Below are positions 16,206 through 24,642 of a DNA stretch of 64,000 bases, in pieces. Numbering within the stretch: position 1 is the first letter of the stretch; each line of letters opens with the position of its first letter. The notes beneath the pieces were generated by a model. The model did no database searches, was not told the DNA's origin, and was given only the letters and a program-made list of their open reading frames with translations. The position numbers and the translations under genes were made by a program. The stretch is from Thermus caldifontis (GTDB taxonomy: Bacteria; Deinococcota; Deinococci; Deinococcales; Thermaceae): contig NZ_QGMX01000001.1 in assembly GCF_003336745.1 (NCBI RefSeq), forward strand, positions 1 through 64,000. Reading direction: 5' to 3'.

Positions 16206-17041
16206 GCCTCCTTTTGGCCCTCCTTTTGGACGCCCTTTTCGGGGAACCCCCGGCCCGCCTCCACCCCGTGGTCCTCATGGGCCGGTACCTGGCCTGGGCC
16301 TGGCCCCGGGTGCAAGGCTTTTGGGGAGGAGCTTTCTACTGGTCCCTTGGCGCCTTCCTCTTCACCCTACCTGCCCTTCTTCTGGACCTCCTCCTTAGAC
16401 CCATGGCCTGGGGCTTCCTGCTCCTAGGCCCTCTCCTCAAGCCCCTCTTCAGCCTAAGGATGCTCCTGGAAGAGGTGTGGGGGGTGGAAGCCTCCTTGGG
16501 CCGGGACCTGGAGGAAGCCAGGGCCAGGCTTTCCCGCATCGTGAGCCGGCCCACAGAGGACCTCTCCCCGGAGGAGGTGCGGGAGGCGGCCTTGGAAAGC
16601 CTGGCGGAAAACCTCTCGGATAGCCTCCTGGCCCCCCTCCTCTACTACGCCCTCTTTGGGCTTGCGGGAGCTACCCTTTACCGCTATGCCAACACCGCAG
16701 ACGCCATGTGGGGCTACCGGGAGCATGGGAAAAGAGGTGCCTTCGCCGCAAGGGCCGACGACCTCTTGAACCTGGTCCCGGCGCGGATCACCGGCCTTCT
16801 CCTCTGCCCTCCCCGGCTTTGGTCCCGGCTTCTGGTGGAGGCCAAAAAGACCCCTTCCCCCAACGCCGGCTTCCCCATGGCCGCCTTGGCCTTAAGGCTT
16901 GGGGTACGCCTGCGCAAACGAGGGGCCTACGCCTTAAACGGACAGGCCCCCTCCCCCACCCACGAGAGCATGCCCAGGGCGCTGTTCCTGGTGGGTTCGC
17001 TGGGCTACGGGGTGGGGGTGGCGCTGGGACTCCTCCTATGA
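16202..17041 (+). CDS. cbiB: adenosylcobinamide-phosphate synthase
   Basis: A 279-residue membrane protein. LLLALLLDALFGEPPARLHPV at the start, SRPTEDLSPEEVREAALESL, NTADAMWGYR and NAGFPMAALALRLG are CbiB features. It attaches aminopropanol phosphate (made by CobD) to adenosylcobyric acid (made by CobQ). GTG start at 16202 in a GTGA overlap with cobC. A strong hairpin follows the stop. Confidence 0.92.
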   Translation: MSLLLALLLDALFGEPPARLHPVVLMGRYLAWAWPRVQGFWGGAFYWSLGAFLFTLPALLLDLLLRPMAWGFLLLGPLLKPLFSLRMLLEEVWGVEASLGRDLEEARARLSRIVSRPTEDLSPEEVREAALESLAENLSDSLLAPLLYYALFGLAGATLYRYANTADAMWGYREHGKRGAFAARADDLLNLVPARITGLLLCPPRLWSRLLVEAKKTPSPNAGFPMAALALRLGVRLRKRGAYALNGQAPSPTHESMPRALFLVGSLGYGVGVALGLLL

Positions 17042-17046
17042 TACCA

Positions 17047-17074
17047 CCCCACCCTGGCTTGCGCCAGGGTGGGG
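17047..17074 (+). terminator. hairpin terminator after cbiB
   Basis: A perfect 12-bp GC-rich stem (CCCCACCCTGGC at 17047-17058 with GCCAGGGTGGGG at 17063-17074) around a TTGC loop, 5 bases after the cbiB stop. There is no T-run after it, so termination may be weak or rho-assisted. Confidence 0.6.
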
Positions 17075-17129
17075 GCCCCGGAAAGGGCCTTCGGTAGGCG
17101 TCATCTCGTTTGGGCTTAGAGAACGAAAC

Positions 17130-17700
17130 AGGAGGAAAGGATATGAGGACCTTAGGGCATACCCTCTGGGGGATCCGCCTCCACCAGGCGGTGGACCACC
17201 ACCGCCGCCCGAGCGCGGAGGTGTAGGTTCTCCCCGGCGTACAGCCTTCTTGGCGAACCTCACCTTAGGGCCAACCTGGAGCCCAAACGGTTCAGCCCAA
17301 CCCCCCTTGCAGGCGGGCCAGCCCCTTGGCCCGCACCCCGGGTCTGAAGGAAAGGAGTCTCAAAACCTGCACCTCCCGCCCATCCTGCATAAACACGAGC
17401 TCCCTGCTCCCCTACCCGGGGGCCACCAGCCCAGCCAGCAAGGGACGAGCCCTGCACCCCGCCTCTCCCGCTAGGTCAGCCTCTCCTCTTCCCTCGCCGC
17501 CCGCACCCAGTGCGCCAGCAGGTAGGCCAGGAGGGAAGGCGCCAAAAACCGGTGCACCCCAGGAGGGCTCCGCCTGAGGTCCCCAAGACGCTTTCCCTCC
17601 CCTGTCCTTCGGTCCCACCAGGCCCATCCCCCTGACCCCCGCCAGGAAGGGGAGGGTGGCGAAGGCGGCAGAGGAGTATAGGTGCAAGTTTTGCGGCAAC
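17130..17700 (-). pseudogene. decayed minus-strand gene fragments downstream of the amylase
   Basis: This 680-base gap after cbiB holds no intact gene. On the minus strand, coding-like pieces appear in changing frames. One at about 17471-17630 ends in RFLAPSLLAYLLAHWVRAAR (a membrane helix and basic tail) before a stop at 17471. A second near 17285-17405 reads ELVFMQDGREVQVLRLLSF. A third near 17155-17240 reads YAGENLHLRARAAVVVHRLV before a stop. The frame changes and in-frame stops indicate one or two decayed genes. I cannot name the families. Confidence 0.45.
17143..17226 (+). CDS. possible 27-residue peptide with a strong ribosome site
   Basis: A short frame beginning MRTLGHTLWGIRLHQAVDHH with the ribosome site AGGAGGAAAGG ideally placed. 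It overlaps minus-strand frames that also look partly coding. Either a small gene, the start of a broken gene, or chance. Confidence 0.28.
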   Translation: MRTLGHTLWGIRLHQAVDHHRRPSAEV

Positions 17701-17724
17701 CGACTTCCCACCAGGCCAGGCCTG

Positions 17725-19863
17725 CTACCGGCCCAGATGGACCAGGTAGCGGAAGCCCAGGGGGGGTATGGTGACCTCTTTGCGATAGGTCCGCCCCTCC
17801 AGAGGATCCCGCCAGCCACCCGGGGGCAAGGGCAGGAGGGTGGCCTCGAGGCCGCTGTTAAAGACGGCAAGCACCTCCCCCTCTCCCGGCTCCCCCCGTA
17901 AGAAAGCCAGCAGGTGGCCCTCGCCGAAGTAGGTGCGGAACACCGCACTCCTCAAGGCGGGAAGCTCCCGGCGCAACCCGGCCAGAGCCTGGTAGAAGGC
18001 CAGGGTTTCCCCGTGGCACCTCTCCCACTGGAAGGGGTAGCGGTTGAGCTCGTGGGGGGGCTCGGCTGGCCTTTCCCCGGTAAAACCGCACTCGTCTCCT
18101 TGGAAGGTTACGGGAATCCCGGGAAGGGCATAGAGCATGGCTGCCGCCAGCCGCCCCCGGGCCCTGGCTTCCGGACTGGGGACATCCCTCAGGCCCCCAC
18201 CCCCGAGCTCGGTGAGGAGGCGGGCGGTGTCGTGGGAAGTGATGAGGTTAAAGCCCATGCCCGCCACCGCCTCAGGGTAAAGGGCATAAACCCGGGCCAG
18301 GTCCGAAAGGACCCGGCGGCCGTTGTACAGGGCCAGGTTTCCCCCCTTGGCATAACGCAGGAGAATATCCCTCCCGATGGCGTAGTTCATAAGGGAGTCA
18401 AACTCGTCCCCCTTTAGCCAGCTTGGGTCCCTCTGCCATACCTCCGCCACCAGGTAGGCATCGGGCTTGATGGCCTTCAGTTCGGCCCGCATCTCCTTAA
18501 AGAAGGCGTGGGGGTTGAGCACATCCCCGGGCACATCCACCCGCACGCCGTCAAACCCGAACCGGATCCAGTACTTGGCCACCTCCATTAGGTAGCGCTT
18601 GACCCCTGGGTTGGCGGTGTTCAGCTTGGGCAGGCTTCCCAACCCCCACCACCCCTCGTAGGCCGATCCATCGCCCGGCAGGAAGGGCCACCGTTTGACA
18701 AAGTACCAGTTCCAGTACGGGGAGCGTGGACCCCGCTTCACCACGTCTTGGAAAGCCCAAAAGCCCAAACCGGTGTGGTTGGGCACGAAGTCAAAGATCA
18801 CCCGCATGCCCAGGCGGTGGGCCTCGTCCAGGACCTTGCGCAAAAGGGCCTTGTCACCAAACTTGGGCGAAACCTTCAGGTAGTCGTGGGTGTCGTAACC
18901 GTGGGCTGAGCCCGAGTCAAAAAGAGGGTTGAAGTAGATCAGGGTCACCCCCAGGCTGTGGAGGTAAGGAAGCTTCAACAGGACCCCGGCGAGATCCCCA
19001 CCGAAGTACTGGTGGCAGCAGTGCAAGGGCGAAGGGGGGTCGGTCCAACGGGAAAGATGGGGTTTGGGCCCCGAAGAGCGCTGCCATACCTGGTTGAAGC
19101 GGTACTCATCGGTTTCCAGGGCCAGGGCGTCGTTACCGAGGTCGCCATTGTAGAAGCGCTCCGGGAAAATCTGGTAACCCACCCCCTCGCCCACCCAAGC
19201 CACCTCGGCGAAGGGGCTTCCCGGAGGTTCAAAGGGGCCGAACACCTCCTCCTTCCCATCCTGGGTCCGCACCCGGATGCGGTAGGCCCCCAGGCCCTTG
19301 GCCAGGGTTCCACGCCAAACCTCGCTTCCCGGGAAACCCAGTTGAAGGTGCATGGGCAACCTCTCCCCTCCCACCTCCACCCAAGCAGCGGCCACCGCTC
19401 CCTCCCCTGCCCGAAAACGCAGGGACAGCTTGCCATCGGCAAAGGACACATACTGGGCGTCCGCTGGATCGTGGACGAAGTCCAGGGCTACAGGCCCCAG
19501 AGGAGGAGCGGAAGCCACCGGGGCTTGGACCACGATCAGGGCATTCTGACCCCCGAAGCCATCGTCCACACAGCCCGCCGCCATGGGGTCCACCATGGGG
19601 GTGCCGAAGGTGGGGTCGTGGCACATGTCCTTGGGCCACTGGCCGTTGATGAAGAACTTGTACTGGTGCTCCCCGGGGTCCAGGTCCACGGTCACCGCCC
19701 AGGACCCGTTCTCCTTCTGCATGGGGGTTTCCCCCCAGCCGTTGAAGGAACCCCGCAGGCTCACCGACCGCACCTCGAGCCCGGAGGGAGGGGTGTAGCG
19801 GAAGGTAACCGGTACCGCCAGGGCTAGGCTAAGCCATACCCATACCGCCAGGATCCTGCCCAT
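17725..19863 (-). CDS. secreted GH13 alpha-amylase / neopullulanase-type glycosidase
   Basis: 712 residues. A signal peptide (RILAVWVWLSLALAVPV) leads into an N-terminal carbohydrate-binding or E-set domain (SVSLRGSFNGWGETPM, GEHQYKFFINGQWPKD). A second beta domain follows, then the GH13 catalytic barrel. All four conserved regions are present: FDFVPNHTG, GFDGVRVDVPGD with the nucleophile Asp, LVAEVWQRD with the acid/base Glu, and ITSHDTARL with the stabilising Asp. It should cut alpha-1,4 (possibly alpha-1,6) glucans outside the cytoplasm. ATG 19863 has an AAGGAGG ribosome site. The gene stands alone behind a good promoter and LacI-type operator. Confidence 0.9.
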   Translation of the reverse strand: MGRILAVWVWLSLALAVPVTFRYTPPSGLEVRSVSLRGSFNGWGETPMQKENGSWAVTVDLDPGEHQYKFFINGQWPKDMCHDPTFGTPMVDPMAAGCVDDGFGGQNALIVVQAPVASAPPLGPVALDFVHDPADAQYVSFADGKLSLRFRAGEGAVAAAWVEVGGERLPMHLQLGFPGSEVWRGTLAKGLGAYRIRVRTQDGKEEVFGPFEPPGSPFAEVAWVGEGVGYQIFPERFYNGDLGNDALALETDEYRFNQVWQRSSGPKPHLSRWTDPPSPLHCCHQYFGGDLAGVLLKLPYLHSLGVTLIYFNPLFDSGSAHGYDTHDYLKVSPKFGDKALLRKVLDEAHRLGMRVIFDFVPNHTGLGFWAFQDVVKRGPRSPYWNWYFVKRWPFLPGDGSAYEGWWGLGSLPKLNTANPGVKRYLMEVAKYWIRFGFDGVRVDVPGDVLNPHAFFKEMRAELKAIKPDAYLVAEVWQRDPSWLKGDEFDSLMNYAIGRDILLRYAKGGNLALYNGRRVLSDLARVYALYPEAVAGMGFNLITSHDTARLLTELGGGGLRDVPSPEARARGRLAAAMLYALPGIPVTFQGDECGFTGERPAEPPHELNRYPFQWERCHGETLAFYQALAGLRRELPALRSAVFRTYFGEGHLLAFLRGEPGEGEVLAVFNSGLEATLLPLPPGGWRDPLEGRTYRKEVTIPPLGFRYLVHLGR

Positions 19864-19889
19864 ACTGCCTCCTTTGTCGCCCCTGCATA

Positions 19890-19899
19890 GAAGCGCTTC
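19890..19899. promoter_or_regulatory. LacI-family-type operator GAAGCGCTTC
   Basis: A perfect 10-bp palindrome with the central CG typical of LacI/GalR-family operators. It is directly downstream of the amylase -10, so a bound repressor would block transcription start. It fits repression of amylase by a maltose-type regulator, which is not encoded in this window. Confidence 0.6.
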
Positions 19900-19900
19900 C

Positions 19901-19928
19901 ATCATACTGCCTCCACCCCCGTGGGCAA
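19901..19928 (-). promoter_or_regulatory. amylase promoter
   Basis: Minus-strand -35 TTGCCC (19923-19928), a 16-base spacer and -10 TATGAT (19901-19906) match the vegetative consensus well. The predicted start of transcription falls in the GAAGCGCTTC palindrome. Confidence 0.7.
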
Positions 19929-19954
19929 CCCTTCACCTGGCGTAGCATGAAGCC

Positions 19955-20641
19955 ATGCGCCTCATCGGCATCGCCACCCAGTACCGCACGGCCGAGGGCC
20001 TTATGGCGAAAAGGTTCTGGGGCCTTTTGGAGTTCTATCTGGAAGCCCTGTCCTCCCAAGGCCTGGCCTATGTGCTCCTCCCGCCCCAGGGCCCCGAGGC
20101 CCTGGAGAGGATCCTCCCCCACCTGGATGGGCTCCTCCTTCCCGGAGGGGGCGACGTGGATCCCCATCGCTACGGGGAGGAACCCCACCCCCGGCTGGGC
20201 GAGGTCAGCCCCGAGCGGGACGCACACGAGTTCCTTCTGGCCCGCTACGGAGCGGAGAAAGGGCTTCCCACCTTGGGGATATGCCGGGGAATCCAGGTGA
20301 TGAACGTGGCCCTGGGCGGCACCCTTTACCAGGACCTCGAGTCCCAGGGCTATCACGGAGTCCAGCACTTCCAGAAAAGCCCACCCCCTGCCCTGGCCCA
20401 CGGGGTGACCCTGGTGGCGGAAAGCCCCCTCTCCCGCCTCTTCCCCCCCAGTTTCCGAGTGAACTCCTACCACCACCAGGGGATCAAGGACCTGGGACGG
20501 GGCCTAAAGCCCCTGGCCGTGGCCCCGGACGGCCTGGTGGAGGCGGTGGCCCTGGAAGGCCACCCCTTTTTCCTGGGGGTCCAGTGGCACCCGGAGCTCC
20601 TTAAGGAACACTGGCCCCTGTTTGGCCTTCTCCAACCCTAG
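19955..20641 (+). CDS. class I glutamine amidotransferase-like hydrolase (PuuD / gamma-glutamyl-GABA hydrolase family)
   Basis: 228 residues of the peptidase C26 family. The loop LLLPGGGDVDPHRYGEE, the nucleophile Cys in LGICRGIQVMN and the His/Glu pair in GVQWHPELL are all present. Relatives hydrolyse gamma-glutamyl amides such as gamma-glutamyl-GABA in putrescine breakdown; the substrate here is unknown. It is divergent from the amylase, with a TAGCAT -10-like element 6 bases before the ATG, so the transcript may be leaderless. Confidence 0.82.
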   Translation: MRLIGIATQYRTAEGLMAKRFWGLLEFYLEALSSQGLAYVLLPPQGPEALERILPHLDGLLLPGGGDVDPHRYGEEPHPRLGEVSPERDAHEFLLARYGAEKGLPTLGICRGIQVMNVALGGTLYQDLESQGYHGVQHFQKSPPPALAHGVTLVAESPLSRLFPPSFRVNSYHHQGIKDLGRGLKPLAVAPDGLVEAVALEGHPFFLGVQWHPELLKEHWPLFGLLQP

Positions 20642-20644
20642 ACC

Positions 20645-20661
20645 GTTCACCTTCCGTTCAT
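20645..20661 (+). promoter_or_regulatory. tandem-repeat operator, copy 1 (GTTCAC-N5-GTTCAT)
   Basis: Two hexamers spaced 11 bases start to start, GTTCACCTTCCGTTCAT. The site lies 86 bases before the small secreted protein gene at 20748. It matches the sites at 23117 and 24643 with T/C changes. This architecture is typical of OmpR-family response regulators bound as head-to-tail dimers. Confidence 0.55.
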
Positions 20662-20747
20662 AGAACCAGGCTCCCACCTTCACCTGACCAGGCCTACCCT
20701 TAAGCCGACCCTGGGTGAGGAAGCCGGGGTCGGAAAGGAGGAGGATC

Positions 20748-21317
20748 ATGAAAGGCAAAGCTTGGATCGCTCTTGTAGGGCTTGCGGCGGTAGGGTTGGC
20801 GCTGGCCTACGGGCCCAGGGGAGGCTTGGGAGGTCCCAATATGCCGGGAGCTGGTGTAGGGGCTCCACAGCTTGGGGTGACGGCGGGACTTGCAGGTACC
20901 CTGCACGATGAGGTGGCCGCCCTTTTGGGCGTAACCCCGGAGGAGCTCATCGCCCTGCACCGGCAGGGGAAAACCCTGGCCCAGATCGCACAGGAGCTGG
21001 GAGTGGACCCCGCCAAGCTGGAAGCCCAGCTGGTGGAGATCCGTAACGCCGCCATAGACGAGGCGGTGAAGTCCGGAGCCCTTACCGAGGCCCAGGCCGC
21101 CCTGATGAAGACCCGCACCCAGGCGGTGGTACGGGCCATGCTCCAGCGGGAAATCGGACCCAATGCGGGCTTCGTCTACGGCCCCGCGTTTGGAGCCCAG
21201 GCCTACGGCCGCCGCACGGGCCAGCCCGTGGGCCCCGGCGCACCCCAAGGCCCAGGCTACCCCACCTGCCCCTATTTCCCTCAAGGGGGTAGCTTCGGCC
21301 CCTGGTGGGGTAGGTAA
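20748..21317 (+). CDS. small secreted protein of unknown function
   Basis: 189 residues with a signal peptide (WIALVGLAAVGLALAYG). A Gly/Pro-rich segment, a helical middle (ALLGVTPEELIALHRQGKTL and AQIAQELGVDPAKLEAQLVE) and a Gly/Pro/aromatic tail follow. The helical part resembles DUF2680-like or Spy/CpxP-like small envelope proteins, but I cannot place it firmly. The ATG at 20748 has a GGAGGAGG ribosome site; the longer frame from 20715 is unlikely. It is preceded by the tandem-repeat operator and followed by a strong terminator, next to a two-component system. Confidence 0.75.
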   Translation: MKGKAWIALVGLAAVGLALAYGPRGGLGGPNMPGAGVGAPQLGVTAGLAGTLHDEVAALLGVTPEELIALHRQGKTLAQIAQELGVDPAKLEAQLVEIRNAAIDEAVKSGALTEAQAALMKTRTQAVVRAMLQREIGPNAGFVYGPAFGAQAYGRRTGQPVGPGAPQGPGYPTCPYFPQGGSFGPWWGR

Positions 21318-21327
21318 GCCAAAACCC

Positions 21328-21358
21328 AAGGGGCTCCCCCACGGTGGGGGAGCCCCTT
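21328..21358 (+). terminator. strong hairpin terminator after the secreted-protein gene
   Basis: A perfect 13-bp stem (AAGGGGCTCCCCC with GGGGGAGCCCCTT) around an ACGGT loop, ending in TTCG, 10 bases before the response regulator start. It separates the secreted-protein gene from the two-component operon, or serves as an attenuator between them. Confidence 0.75.
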
Positions 21359-21368
21359 CGCATAAGCT

Positions 21369-22046
21369 ATGGGCATGCCCGGCGAACTGGTTTTGGTGGT
21401 GGAAGACGAGCCCCAGATCGCCGACACCCTGGAGCGCTACCTGAGGGCCAATGGCTTTCGGACCGAACGGGCGGGGGACGGAGAGAGGGCCCTGGAGCTC
21501 TGGCGGCGCGCGCGGCCCGACCTGATCCTCCTGGATCTCATGCTCCCCAAGGTGGATGGCCTCGAGGTCCTCAAGCGCATCCGACAGGAGGACCGCACCC
21601 CCATCATCGTCCTCACTGCCAAGGCGGAGGAGGTGGACCGACTCCTGGGTCTCGAGCTGGGAGCGGACGACTACGTGGTCAAGCCCTTTAGCCCCCGCGA
21701 GGTGGTGGCCCGGGTGAAGGCGGTCCTACGCCGGGCCCAGGGCCTGGTACGCTTACCCAGCCACGTACAGATAGGCCCTTTGCAAGTTGACCTGGAGGCT
21801 TTTCGCGTGCGGTGCCACGGACAGGAGCTTGCCCTAACTCCCTTTCAAGTGCGCCTCCTTTACCTGTTGGCCAGCCGGGCGGGAAAGGCCCTGACCCGAG
21901 AGGAGCTGCTTTCAGGGCTGGGTACCGAGGCCGACGAACGCACCGTGGACGCCCATGTGAAGAACCTGCGGGCCCGTTTAGGCCCCTGCGCCACCATGGT
22001 GGAAACCATCCGGGGCTACGGGTACCGCCTGAGGGAGACGCCATGA
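21369..22046 (+). CDS. two-component response regulator, OmpR/PhoB family
   Basis: 225 residues. The receiver domain has acidic E12-D13, phospho-acceptor D56 (LILLDLMLP) and the conserved Lys in DDYVVKPFSPRE. A winged-helix DNA-binding domain starts near residue 130 (LTPFQVRLLYLLASRAGKAL, ETIRGYGYRL). It overlaps the following kinase by 4 bases (ATGA). A likely regulator of the GTTTAC tandem-repeat promoters on both sides of it. An alternative ATG lies two codons downstream. Confidence 0.93.
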   Translation: MGMPGELVLVVEDEPQIADTLERYLRANGFRTERAGDGERALELWRRARPDLILLDLMLPKVDGLEVLKRIRQEDRTPIIVLTAKAEEVDRLLGLELGADDYVVKPFSPREVVARVKAVLRRAQGLVRLPSHVQIGPLQVDLEAFRVRCHGQELALTPFQVRLLYLLASRAGKALTREELLSGLGTEADERTVDAHVKNLRARLGPCATMVETIRGYGYRLRETP

Positions 22047-23113
22047 GCCTCACCACACGCCTCGCCCTATCCATGGCCCTGATAGCCCTCCTGGTGGCGG
22101 GTTTCTCAGGCTTCCTAGCCTACAGGATTGCCTCGAGCCACCTGGAAAGGGCCCTGGCCCTGGGTGCTCCGGGCAATCCCTTGGCTCCCCGTCAAGGGCT
22201 ACGCCAGGGCAGGATGCTGGCCGAACTCAGGTCCTCCATCGCCCTCTCAGCGGGAGCCGCTTTGCTCCTCGGCTTGGGGACGGGGACCCTTTTGGCCTTT
22301 AGCCTAGTCCGACCGGTGCGGGAGCTTTCCCGGACTGCCGAGGCCTACCGTCAGGGGAACCGGGCCCGCCGGGCCCAGGTGAAGGGGCAGGACGAGCTGG
22401 CCCAGCTGGCCCAAGGGTTTAACCAACTCCTGGAGGAGCTGGCTCAGAAGGAAGCCCAGGAAAAGCAACTCCTCTCGGACATCGCCCACGACCTCCGCAC
22501 CCCCCTCACCGTGTTGCAGGCGGACCTTGAGGCCCTAGAGGATGGCCTTCTTCCCTGCACACCCGAACACCTTAGGCGGCTACAGAGAGAGGTCCGCCTC
22601 CTCTCCCGTCTGGTGGAGGATATCCGCCTCTTGAGCCTGGCCGAAACTGGGGGGCTGCGCCTCTCCCTAGAGCCCTTGCATCCTGGGACCCTGGCCCAGG
22701 AAGTCCTTCAGGCCCATGCCTCCCGGGCCAAGGCCAAAGGGGTGCACCTGGCCTTGAAAGGGGAGGCTCCCCTTATCCGGGCCGATAGGGAGGCCCTCCT
22801 ACGGATCCTCAACAACCTCCTGGACAACGCTCTCCGCTATACCCCGGAAGGCGGTGCGGTCACCCTGGAGCTTTGGCAGGAAGGGGGCTGGGTAAGCCTG
22901 GCCGTCCGGGATACGGGGCCTGGGCTGAAGCCCGGAGAGGAGGAGGCGGTGTTCCGCCGCTTTTACCGGGGTGATCCCGCCCGCACCCGGGGGGGAAGCG
23001 GGCTCGGCCTGGCCATCGCCAAGGCCCTGGTGGAGGCCATGGGAGGGCGAATCCAAGCGGGGAGCCATCCTGAAGGCGGAGCCGTGTTTACCCTCAGGCT
23101 CCCGCAGGCCTAG
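22043..23113 (+). CDS. sensor histidine kinase
   Basis: 356 residues. Two membrane helices (about 8-28 and 68-90) enclose a short outer loop of about 40 residues. HAMP then follows, the H-box SDIAHDLRTPLT, the N-box NNLLDNALRYTPEGG, and G-boxes RDTGPGLKPGEE and GGSGLGLAIA. The small sensor region suggests sensing in or at the membrane. Cognate to the response regulator it overlaps. Confidence 0.92.
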   Translation: MSLTTRLALSMALIALLVAGFSGFLAYRIASSHLERALALGAPGNPLAPRQGLRQGRMLAELRSSIALSAGAALLLGLGTGTLLAFSLVRPVRELSRTAEAYRQGNRARRAQVKGQDELAQLAQGFNQLLEELAQKEAQEKQLLSDIAHDLRTPLTVLQADLEALEDGLLPCTPEHLRRLQREVRLLSRLVEDIRLLSLAETGGLRLSLEPLHPGTLAQEVLQAHASRAKAKGVHLALKGEAPLIRADREALLRILNNLLDNALRYTPEGGAVTLELWQEGGWVSLAVRDTGPGLKPGEEEAVFRRFYRGDPARTRGGSGLGLAIAKALVEAMGGRIQAGSHPEGGAVFTLRLPQA

Positions 23114-23116
23114 GCT

Positions 23117-23133
23117 GTTTACGCTCCGTTTAC
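23117..23133 (+). promoter_or_regulatory. tandem-repeat operator, copy 2 (GTTTAC-N5-GTTTAC)
   Basis: GTTTACGCTCCGTTTAC, a perfect hexamer repeat 11 bases apart, placed 34 bases before the DUF5666 lipoprotein ATG and just after the kinase stop. Its sequence and distance to the start codon nearly equal those of copy 3. Confidence 0.68.
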
Positions 23134-23167
23134 GGGAAGGGAGTAGGGTGCATCCCGGAGGTGGAGC

Positions 23168-24601
23168 ATGGCAAAGAAAGCGCCTTCTTCTCGGCTGGTG
23201 TGGCTGGCGCTGGGTCTAGCCATCCTGGCCTCCTGCCAGATGAATCCCTCGGGGTCCACTCCCCAGGCGATCCAGGTGGCGGGAGTGGTGGGGGGCACGG
23301 AAACCAACCCTACCCTTCTGGGCAAGCCCTTGGACCTGCAAGGGGCATCCCTGACCCGGGAGGGGGAACCCTATAGCGGCCCGATTCTGCCGGGCATGGT
23401 GGTGGTGGCTCAAGGGACCGACCAAGGAAGTGCCCTCCGCCTCCAGAGCCTGGAGGTCCAGGTGGAGCTCAAGGGCCCCATAGCCGCCCTGGACGTGAAC
23501 ACCGGAACCCTCACGGTCCTCGGGCAGCAGGTCTTCACCGATGCCAACACCCAGATTTACGAAAAGGTAGGGGGTTCCTACCGCACCCTGTTACTTTCTG
23601 ATCTGAGGGTGGGCGATTGGGTGGAGGTCCAGGGAACTGCCACCCAAACTGGCATCCTCGCCACCTACATCGAGCGCTACTCGGCCCAGGACTCCCAGGT
23701 GGAGCTGGAAGGCCGGGCCACGAACCTGGACCAGGCCGCCATGCGCTTCACCTTGAACGGCTACACGGTGGACTACGCCCAGGCCCAGGTGGTGGGAACC
23801 CCCACGGAGGGGGTGTGGGTGGAGGTGAAGGGAACCCTTTCCGGGACCACGGTCCTGGCCACCAAGGTGGTGTTCAAGACCTCGAGGAACAACGGGTATG
23901 GAGCCTCGAGGCGGGTGGAACTGGAGGGTCCCATCCTTGGCCTTGACCCCACCAACAAAACCTTCCAGCTCCTAGGCTACACCGTGGACTATAGCCAAGC
24001 CCAGGTGGTGGGTACCCTGACGGACGGGGTCTACGTGGAGGCCAAAGGGCAGGTGGACGCCAACAACCCCACCCTTTTCCACGCCCAGCTGGTAAAGGTG
24101 AAGTATCCCAAAAGCTACCCGGCCAAGGCCGAGGCCAAGGGGATGGTGAGCGCCCTTGACCCCAACCAGGGTACCTTCACCATAGGCAACATGGGCTTCT
24201 ACGTGGACGGGAATACCCTTCTCAAGCGGGACGGTCCCGATGGGCCCATCGCCTTTGCCGAGATCCGGGTGGGGGATTATGTGGAGGTGCGGTACGATCC
24301 CACCCAAACGGATGCCGATGGCCGGTACTACGCCTTGAAGGTGGAGGTGAAGGGCCAGGGGGCGGGGGAAGCCCGGGAATGGGAGGGTGCGGTCTTTGCG
24401 GTGGACAGAACCGCCTACACCTTCCAGCTTTTGGGCTACACGGTGACCACTAGCCCCGCTACCCGCTTTGAGTGGCGCGACCAGGAATACACCCAGCAAG
24501 GCTTTTTCGCCCTTCTGCAAGATGGCGACCGGGTGGAGGTAAAAGGCGCCCTTTCCGGGACCACCATCACCGCCACCCAGGTGGAGCTCAAGCGCCGCTA
24601 G
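23168..24601 (+). CDS. lipoprotein with five DUF5666-type repeats
   Basis: 477 residues with a lipoprotein signal (lipobox L20-A-S-C23). About five beta-rich repeats follow, each opening with VELEG/VELKG-type strands and containing a GYTVDY-like strand and a VWVEVKGTL-like end (starting near residues 98, 177, 259, 324 and 405). The repeats match the DUF5666 pattern. The function is unknown; it is cell-surface or periplasmic and would be bound to a membrane. It is monocistronic between the tandem-repeat operator and a terminator, so it is a likely main target of the adjacent two-component system. Confidence 0.8.
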   Translation: MAKKAPSSRLVWLALGLAILASCQMNPSGSTPQAIQVAGVVGGTETNPTLLGKPLDLQGASLTREGEPYSGPILPGMVVVAQGTDQGSALRLQSLEVQVELKGPIAALDVNTGTLTVLGQQVFTDANTQIYEKVGGSYRTLLLSDLRVGDWVEVQGTATQTGILATYIERYSAQDSQVELEGRATNLDQAAMRFTLNGYTVDYAQAQVVGTPTEGVWVEVKGTLSGTTVLATKVVFKTSRNNGYGASRRVELEGPILGLDPTNKTFQLLGYTVDYSQAQVVGTLTDGVYVEAKGQVDANNPTLFHAQLVKVKYPKSYPAKAEAKGMVSALDPNQGTFTIGNMGFYVDGNTLLKRDGPDGPIAFAEIRVGDYVEVRYDPTQTDADGRYYALKVEVKGQGAGEAREWEGAVFAVDRTAYTFQLLGYTVTTSPATRFEWRDQEYTQQGFFALLQDGDRVEVKGALSGTTITATQVELKRR

Positions 24602-24614
24602 ATGGGTGCCCATG

Positions 24615-24640
24615 GGGGCGGGGTTCTAGGGCCCCGCCCC
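24615..24640 (+). terminator. terminator after the DUF5666 lipoprotein gene
   Basis: A 9-bp stem of GGGGCGGGG (24615-24623) with CCCCGCCCC (24632-24640), followed by TTGCTT, 14 bases after the stop codon. Confidence 0.65.
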
Positions 24641-24642
24641 TT

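Noticed and set aside
20715-20747. Upstream start for the small secreted protein
   Set aside because: The 11 extra residues contain the ribosome site GGAGGAGG of the ATG at 20748 and would spoil the signal peptide.
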